A DNA stretch of 64,000 nt from Corynebacterium pygosceleis (GTDB lineage: Bacteria; Actinomycetota; Actinomycetes; Mycobacteriales; Mycobacteriaceae). The position numbers were made by a program, and so were the translations under genes. The notes beneath the pieces were generated by a model. It was not told the origin of the DNA and did not search any database. It was given only the letters and a program-made list of their open reading frames with translations. How positions within the stretch are numbered: position 1 is the first letter of the stretch; each line of letters starts with the position of its first letter. The stretch lies in assembly GCF_016595275.2 (NCBI RefSeq), contig NZ_JAENIQ020000002.1, forward strand, positions 124,001 through 188,000. The letters are read 5' to 3'. Shown here piece after piece: positions 57,222-64,000 of this stretch.

Positions 57222-59972
57222 CTATCCGGAGTTGCGCAACGCCGTCGCCAGACCGTTCATGGTCAGCTGGATACCGTCGGGCACGCCGGCGTCGGTATCC
57301 CCGGATCGATACCGACGCAGCAGCTCGAGCTGGATCACGTTCAGCGGGAGCAGGTAGGGATACCGGCTGCGGACCGACCGTTCGAGGGTCGGGTTGTCCG
57401 CGAGCAGGCGGTCGGCACCGGTGACGGTGAGGAACATGTCCGTGGTGAGCCGGTATTCCTCGGCGATGGCCCCGGAGATACGGTCGGCCACGTCACGGTC
57501 CCCTACCAGCGACGAGTAGAGCTCCATGAGCGGCATCTCCGCTTTCGCCATGACCTGCGCCATGTTGGACATGACGGACGTGAAGAACGGCCAGTCCCTG
57601 TAGAGCTCTCGGAGTTCCGTCAGACGGTCCGGATCATCGCCGATCCAGTCGCGGAGCGCCGTACCGACACCGAACCACCCGGGAATCATCGCCCGTGACT
57701 GCGACCACGCCAGTACCCACGGGATCGCCCGCAGATCATCGATGGAGGAGGTCTGCTTCCTCGCCGAGGGCCGCGAGCCGATGTTCAGTGCGCCGATCTC
57801 CTGGAGCGGAGTCGACGTGGTGAAGTACTCGATGAAGCCGGGGTCCTCGTGAACGAGTGTCGCGTACTTCCGGCGGGAGGCCTCGGCGATCTGCCGCATG
57901 ATCTCGTGCGCCCGTTCCGGGTTCTCCAGATCGGCGACCGGCAGGAGTGAAGCCTCCAGTGTCGCCGAGACCAGCGCCTCCAGGTTGCGTCTCGCGGTTG
58001 TCGGATGACCGTACTTCGCGGAGATGATCTCGCCCTGCTCGGTGATGCGGACCGAGCCCGCCACCGCACCCTCCGGTTGCGCGAGAATCGCGTCATAGCT
58101 CGGCCCGCCCCCGCGCCCGACGGTGCCTCCCCTACCGTGGAAGAACCGGAGTCGGATACCGTTCTCCCGGCACGCCTCGACGATGTCGAGTTCCGCGTCG
58201 TAGAGCGCCCAGTTCGCGGCGAAGTAACCGCCGTCCTTGTTCGAGTCCGAGTAGCCCAGCATCACCTCCTGGATCTCACCGCGTCGCGTCACGTAGGAAC
58301 GGTAGACCGGGACCTTCCAGATGTCCCGGAGGATCGATGCCCCGGCCTGGAGATCCTCGATGGTCTCGAACAACGGGATGATGTCGACTGATCCGGACGG
58401 CGCACCGTCCTCGACACGGATGAGACCGTATTCCTTGAGCAGCACCATCGGTTCGAGGATGTCGGAGACCGACTGGGCCATCGAGATGATGCAGTGGGGC
58501 ACCATCCGTTCACCGAACTTGTCGACGGCCTCGGCGGCGGCCGCGATGATCTCCAGCTCCCGTCGGGTCTCCTCGCTGAAGTTCTGCGGGTGCGGGGGGA
58601 CCAGTGGGCGTGGTGAGCTGAGCTCACCGACGAGGAGCCTTCTTTTCGCGTCCTCGTCGAGCGCCCGGTAATCCTCTGTGACCCCGGCGTGCGCGAAGAC
58701 CTCGGTGAGGACGTTCTCGAAGGACTCGGAGTTCTGGCGCAGATCCAGGGAGTAGAGGTGGAAACCGAAACTGGCGACCGCTGACCTGATCCGTCCGAGT
58801 CGATCGTCCGCGATCAGGCCGTCGTAGGATTCCCGCAGGGCGGCGTCGATGATGTCGAGGTCGGCGGCGAATTCGCCCGGCCCCGGATAGGGTTCATGGC
58901 ACTCGTACCAGGTTCCCTCGACGGACTCCGGGCCGATCAGTTCGGCCTGGGTTGCGGCGATCCGCCCCCGGACACCGTGAACGGCCCGACGGTACGGCTC
59001 ATCCACCCGGCTCGGGACATCGTTGTGTCCGCGGTCCGCGAGCTCGACGAGTTCTCGGCTCACCTCGGACAGTCTGTCCGACAGTGACAGTTCGTGCTCG
59101 AGTTTGTGCAGTTGGGACGCGTAGAACTTCAGGACCGTGTGGGCTGCGCGGTTCGTCGCGTAGCGGACCGTCTCCGCCTTCACGTAGGGGTTTCCGTCGT
59201 GGTCCCCACCGATCCAGGATCCCGGTCTGACGACGGCGGTGGCGGGGACCACGTCACCGTACCGGTTCTGCAGTTCGGTCCGGACATCGTGGTTGATCGC
59301 GGGGATCTGACGGAGCAGGCTCAGCTTGTAGTAGCGCAGTCCGACCTCGATCTCATCCTCGATCCGGGGACGAACCACGCGGATCAGGGCCGTCTGCCAC
59401 AGGATGGTGATCTGGCGTTGGATACCCCTGTCGATCTCCTCGGTACGTGCCGCCGTGCGTTTGCTGGGTGGTCGTGAAGCGATGTCGTGACGCTCCTGCA
59501 TCAGTGCGGTGATGTGCTTCTGGACATCGAACACGGTGCGGCGGCGGGTTTCGGTCGGGTGTGCCGTGAGAACGGGGGCGACCTCAGCCATGGCGATGGC
59601 TTCCGCCACTGCTTCGGCGCTGATGCCCGCCGCTTCAAGTTTGACCCACGTCGCCTCGAGAGTGGAGTCGGGTGCCGGTGCACCGCCGTCGAGGATCGCC
59701 TGCCGGGTGGTCTCGTCGTTGAGGTCCTCCACGAGGTTGACCAGGAGCGCGAAATGGGAGAACGCCCGCACGACCTTGATCATCGTGAATGTGTCCCGGT
59801 CCCGGAACATACCGACCAGATCGTCGAGGGTCTGCTGGCCCTTGGCGACACCGAAGGATGCTCTGCGGGCACCTTCGACCAGATCGAAGATGTCGTCACC
59901 CTCCTGCTGGCGGATGACGTTTCCGAGGATGCGTCCGAGATGCCGGATGTCCTCGCGAAGTTGTTCAGGCAC
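57222..59972 (-). CDS. ppc: Phosphoenolpyruvate carboxylase
   Basis: The 916-residue enzyme carboxylates PEP to oxaloacetate, the main anaplerotic reaction of corynebacteria. Catalytic His138 lies in VLTAHPTETRR, and the Gly-rich loop FHGRGGTVGRGGGPS and the C-terminal MNGLATALRNSG end are diagnostic. It follows tpiA after 157 nt and precedes secG after 213 nt. Confidence 0.97.
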   Translation of the reverse strand: MPEQLREDIRHLGRILGNVIRQQEGDDIFDLVEGARRASFGVAKGQQTLDDLVGMFRDRDTFTMIKVVRAFSHFALLVNLVEDLNDETTRQAILDGGAPAPDSTLEATWVKLEAAGISAEAVAEAIAMAEVAPVLTAHPTETRRRTVFDVQKHITALMQERHDIASRPPSKRTAARTEEIDRGIQRQITILWQTALIRVVRPRIEDEIEVGLRYYKLSLLRQIPAINHDVRTELQNRYGDVVPATAVVRPGSWIGGDHDGNPYVKAETVRYATNRAAHTVLKFYASQLHKLEHELSLSDRLSEVSRELVELADRGHNDVPSRVDEPYRRAVHGVRGRIAATQAELIGPESVEGTWYECHEPYPGPGEFAADLDIIDAALRESYDGLIADDRLGRIRSAVASFGFHLYSLDLRQNSESFENVLTEVFAHAGVTEDYRALDEDAKRRLLVGELSSPRPLVPPHPQNFSEETRRELEIIAAAAEAVDKFGERMVPHCIISMAQSVSDILEPMVLLKEYGLIRVEDGAPSGSVDIIPLFETIEDLQAGASILRDIWKVPVYRSYVTRRGEIQEVMLGYSDSNKDGGYFAANWALYDAELDIVEACRENGIRLRFFHGRGGTVGRGGGPSYDAILAQPEGAVAGSVRITEQGEIISAKYGHPTTARRNLEALVSATLEASLLPVADLENPERAHEIMRQIAEASRRKYATLVHEDPGFIEYFTTSTPLQEIGALNIGSRPSARKQTSSIDDLRAIPWVLAWSQSRAMIPGWFGVGTALRDWIGDDPDRLTELRELYRDWPFFTSVMSNMAQVMAKAEMPLMELYSSLVGDRDVADRISGAIAEEYRLTTDMFLTVTGADRLLADNPTLERSVRSRYPYLLPLNVIQLELLRRYRSGDTDAGVPDGIQLTMNGLATALRNSG

Positions 59973-60129
59973 TGTGTACTTCCTTTTCGATTGGCGGATG
60001 GATCCGGTGTCCGGTCCTGTTCCTCCCCGGCCCCGGTGCGCGCAGACCGGTGCCCGCCGTCACCTCGACGGGGCCGGGACAGCGGTGCTGTCGGCGATCA
60101 CGGCGAGGACGGCGGGCACTGGACGGGAA

Positions 60130-60912
60130 TCAGGCCCGGGGGCCGGCGGCGTTGGCGACGAGCTTCGCGAAGTCCTCGCCGTTGAGCGAGGCCCCACCGA
60201 CCAGTCCGCCGTCGACGTCGGGCTTGCCGACGATCTCGGCGACGGAGTCGGCCTTGACCGAACCGCCGTAGAGGATACGCATGCCGTCGGCGATCTTCTC
60301 GTCGGCGAGTTCGCGGACGGTCGCGCGGATGGCGGCACACACCTCCTGGGCGTCGTCGGCCGACGCGACCTTCCCGGTGCCGATGGCCCAGACCGGTTCG
60401 TAGGCGACGACGGTGTTCGCGAGCTGTTCGGCGTCCAGCCCGGCGAGGGAGGCGCGGGTCTGGGCGACGACGTAGTCGACGTGTTCGCCGGCTTCACGGA
60501 CCTCGAGGGGCTCGCCGACGCAGACGATCGGGCTGACGCCGTGCTTCAGGGCGGCGGCGGCCTTGGCGGCGACGAGTTCGTCGGACTCCCCGTGGTACTC
60601 GCGGCGCTCCGAGTGCCCGACGACGACCCAGGAGCAGCCGAGCTTGGCGAGCATCTCGGCGGAGACCTCTCCGGTGTAGGCACCGGATTCGTGGCGGGAG
60701 ACGTCCTGGGCACCGTAGGTGATCTGGAGCTTGTCACCGTCGACGAGGGTCTGGACGGAGCGGATGTCGGTGAACGGGACGGTCAGTGCGACATCGACCT
60801 TGTCGTAGTAGTCCTTCGGCAGGGCGAAGGCGAGTTTCTGGACGACGCTGATCGCCTCCAGGTGGTTGAGGTTCATCTTCCAGTTGCCGGCGATGAGGGG
60901 GGTGCGTGCCAT
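60130..60912 (-). CDS. tpiA: Triosephosphate isomerase
   Basis: The 260-residue TIM barrel has Lys12 (GNWKMNLN), catalytic electrophile His100 (VVGHSERR) and base Glu172 ([12 protein letters not shown]). Third gene of gap-pgk-tpiA. Confidence 0.97.
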   Translation of the reverse strand: MARTPLIAGNWKMNLNHLEAISVVQKLAFALPKDYYDKVDVALTVPFTDIRSVQTLVDGDKLQITYGAQDVSRHESGAYTGEVSAEMLAKLGCSWVVVGHSERREYHGESDELVAAKAAAALKHGVSPIVCVGEPLEVREAGEHVDYVVAQTRASLAGLDAEQLANTVVAYEPVWAIGTGKVASADDAQEVCAAIRATVRELADEKIADGMRILYGGSVKADSVAEIVGKPDVDGGLVGGASLNGEDFAKLVANAAGPRA

Positions 60913-60983
60913 GTTCTGGCCTTTCTTCGTGGTTGGTGTCTGTGGGGTGAGTGGTACCCGCCCTGTCGGGGCGGGGCCGGGTG

Positions 60984-62198
60984 TCAGTTCTCCAGGACGT
61001 TGACGCCCGGAAGCGTCTTGCCCTCGAGGAATTCGAGGGAGGCACCACCGCCGGTGGAGATGTGGCTGAAGCCGTCCTCGTTCAGACCGAGGGTCCGCAC
61101 CGAGGCCGCGGAGTCGCCGCCGCCGACGACGGAGAACGCTCCGTCGGCGGTTGCGGAGATCATCGCCTCGGCCACGCCCTTGGTGCCCTCGGCGAACGCC
61201 GGGAACTCGAAGACACCCATCGGGCCGTTCCAGAAGATCGTCTTCGCCTCGGCGAGCCGTGCGGCGAACAGCTCGACGGACTTCGGGCCCATGTCCAGGC
61301 CCATCCAGCCCTCGGGGATCCCGGAGACGTCGACGGTCCGCTTCTCTGCGTCCCTGTCGAACCTGTCGGCGGCGACGACGTCGACGGGCAGGACGATGGA
61401 GTCGCCGAAACGCTCGAGGAGGTCGCGGCAGGTGTCGATCATCTCTTCCTGGAGGAGGGACTTCTGGACGTCATGTCCCTGCGCCGCGAGGAAGGTGTAG
61501 CACATGCCGCCCCCGATGATCAGTGCATCGGTCTTGGGCGCGAGGGCCTCGATGACGCCGAGCTTGTCGGAGACCTTCGACCCGCCGAGAACGACGACGT
61601 AGGGCTTGGCGGGGTTGGACGCGACCTCGCCGAGAACCTTGATCTCCTTCTCCACGAGCTGACCGGCGTAGTGCGGCAGGCGCTGCGCGACATCGTAGAC
61701 GGAGGCCTGTGCGCGGTGGACGACGCCGAAGCCGTCGGAGACGAAGGCACCGTTCTCACCGGTCAGAGCGACCAGCTGATCGGCGAACTCACCGCGCTCG
61801 GCGGCGTCCTTGCTGGTCTCGCGGGGATCGAAGCGGACGTTCTCCAGCAGCAGCACGTCACCCTCGGTCAGACCGTTGGCCCGCTCGTGTGCGTCCTCGC
61901 CGACGACGTCGCCGGCGAGAGCCACGTACTGGCCGAGTTCCTCGGAGAGCGCCTCAGCGACCGGGGCGAGGGAGAACTTCTCGTTGACCTCACCCTTCGG
62001 CCGGCCGAGGTGTGCCATGACGATGACCTTGGCACCACCGTCGACGAGTTTCTTCAGGGTCGGGAGGGAGGCCGTGATCCGACCGGAGTCGGTGATCTCA
62101 CGGTTCTCGTTGAGCGGGACGTTGAAGTCGGAACGGACGAGGACGTAACGGCCCTCGACTCCTTCGGCGATCAGGTCGTTGAGGTTCTTGACGGTCAT
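60984..62198 (-). CDS. pgk: Phosphoglycerate kinase
   Basis: The 404-residue kinase has the substrate motif [11 protein letters not shown] near the N-terminus, [15 protein letters not shown], and the nucleotide-binding [15 protein letters not shown]62198 has AAGGAG; upstream in-frame sequence is the gap-pgk spacer. The spacer contains a strong hairpin. Confidence 0.97.
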   Translation of the reverse strand: MTVKNLNDLIAEGVEGRYVLVRSDFNVPLNENREITDSGRITASLPTLKKLVDGGAKVIVMAHLGRPKGEVNEKFSLAPVAEALSEELGQYVALAGDVVGEDAHERANGLTEGDVLLLENVRFDPRETSKDAAERGEFADQLVALTGENGAFVSDGFGVVHRAQASVYDVAQRLPHYAGQLVEKEIKVLGEVASNPAKPYVVVLGGSKVSDKLGVIEALAPKTDALIIGGGMCYTFLAAQGHDVQKSLLQEEMIDTCRDLLERFGDSIVLPVDVVAADRFDRDAEKRTVDVSGIPEGWMGLDMGPKSVELFAARLAEAKTIFWNGPMGVFEFPAFAEGTKGVAEAMISATADGAFSVVGGGDSAASVRTLGLNEDGFSHISTGGGASLEFLEGKTLPGVNVLEN

Positions 62199-62277
62199 CG
62201 ATTCTCCTTGGTTTCTGTTCTGTCTGTATCGGGGTAAGGATGTTGGCCGGACCCGTTCGACCGGGTTCGGGTGCGCG

Positions 62278-62323
62278 AACGGCCCGGGGCGTACCTCCGG
62301 AGAGGTACGCATCCCGGGCCGTT
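62278..62323. other. 20-bp interrupted hairpin between gap and pgk
   Basis: Arms of 11 and 9 bp with a 2-nt bulge and a CGGA loop. On the minus strand, in the direction of transcription, no T-run follows, so RNA processing or partial termination between gap and pgk is more likely than a full stop. Confidence 0.6.
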
Positions 62324-62371
62324 GGCGTTTTTCAGGGCATCAGCCCGGACGGCGGAGGTTTCCGCGCCGTG

Positions 62372-63815
<1,444 letters not shown>

Positions 63816-64000
63816 TCAGGACTCCCCGGAGAACAGGTGCTCGGTGACGGCCTCGGAGGTCTTCGGCACACCCAGTTCCACAGCCCTGCGGTCGGCCATG
63901 GACAGCAGACGTCGGATCCGACCGGCCACCGCGTCCTTGGTCATCTGGGGATCCGCCAGGCGCCCCAGTTCCTCGAGGGACGCCTGCCGGTGCTGGACCC
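63816..64000 (-). CDS. whiA: WhiA, C-terminal helix-turn-helix part (gene cut by window edge)
   Basis: The visible 60 residues, ending [13 protein letters not shown], form the C-terminal HTH of the sporulation-type regulator WhiA, with the conserved [19 protein letters not shown] stretch. The N-terminal LAGLIDADG-like domain lies beyond the window. whiA upstream of gap is the usual corynebacterial order. Confidence 0.9.
   Translation of the reverse strand, partial: VQHRQASLEELGRLADPQMTKDAVAGRIRRLLSMADRRAVELGVPKTSEAVTEHLFSGES

Overview
The window is chromosomal DNA of a high-GC actinobacterium. Gene order and protein sequences point firmly to the genus Corynebacterium. Diagnostic signs are an aconitase-AcnR pair followed by a glutamine amidotransferase, a sufR-sufBDC-sufS-sufU-sufT cluster, MptB (mannan elongation in corynebacteria and mycobacteria), the tkt-tal-zwf-opcA-pgl cluster, the gap-pgk-tpiA-ppc-secG cluster, and whiA just upstream of gap. 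I cannot name the species. No insertion sequence, prophage, CRISPR array or rRNA was seen; one tRNA-Leu is present.

Layout. 1-7.7 kb: end of a small membrane protein, a PEBP-fold protein, a heterodimeric ABC exporter with complementary defects in its two ATPase halves, tRNA-Leu(GAG), an unusual short-chain dehydrogenase-like protein, a DHFR-fold protein and a cupin. 7.9-13.2 kb: methylmalonyl-CoA mutase (mutA-mutB) with its chaperone GTPase meaB. 13.4-19.6 kb: a TVP38-type membrane protein, an HTH protein, an NfeD/SPFH pair, a DUF3097 protein divergent from an unknown gene, and coproporphyrin ferrochelatase. 19.7-29.9 kb: an NlpC/P60 cell-wall hydrolase, an Rv1476-type membrane protein, acn, acnR, a glutamine amidotransferase, a DUF1990 protein and an ABC-F protein. 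This block parallels the mycobacterial Rv1473-Rv1478 region.

30.0-35.5 kb looks accessory. It holds a lone lycopene-cyclase-like flavoprotein, a small secreted protein and a 1109-residue exported sialidase on a Thr/Pro stalk, placed between two conserved blocks. 35.9-42.2 kb is the SUF iron-sulfur operon. 42.7-49.2 kb carries mptB, a two-gene ABC exporter, heme A synthase, a quinone oxidoreductase and heme O synthase. 49.7-56.5 kb is the pentose phosphate cluster and 56.8-63.4 kb the lower glycolysis/anaplerosis cluster, ending in the C-terminal part of whiA.

How the genes work together. Heme supply (hemH, ctaA, ctaB), Fe-S supply (suf) and an Fe-S enzyme (acn) sit among central-carbon genes, so much of the window serves respiration and carbon flow. 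A close match to the published C. glutamicum AcnR operator overlaps the acn promoter. At least twelve genes have a TAnnnT -10 hexamer 6-9 nt before the start codon and no Shine-Dalgarno sequence, so leaderless transcription appears common here. The items most worth a second look are the asymmetric ABC exporter, the Tyr-less zinc-knuckle SDR-like protein, the sialidase/secreted-protein/lycopene-cyclase insert, a back-to-back promoter at 17.6 kb, a 27-bp palindrome over the ctaB promoter, and a possible leader peptide before acn.
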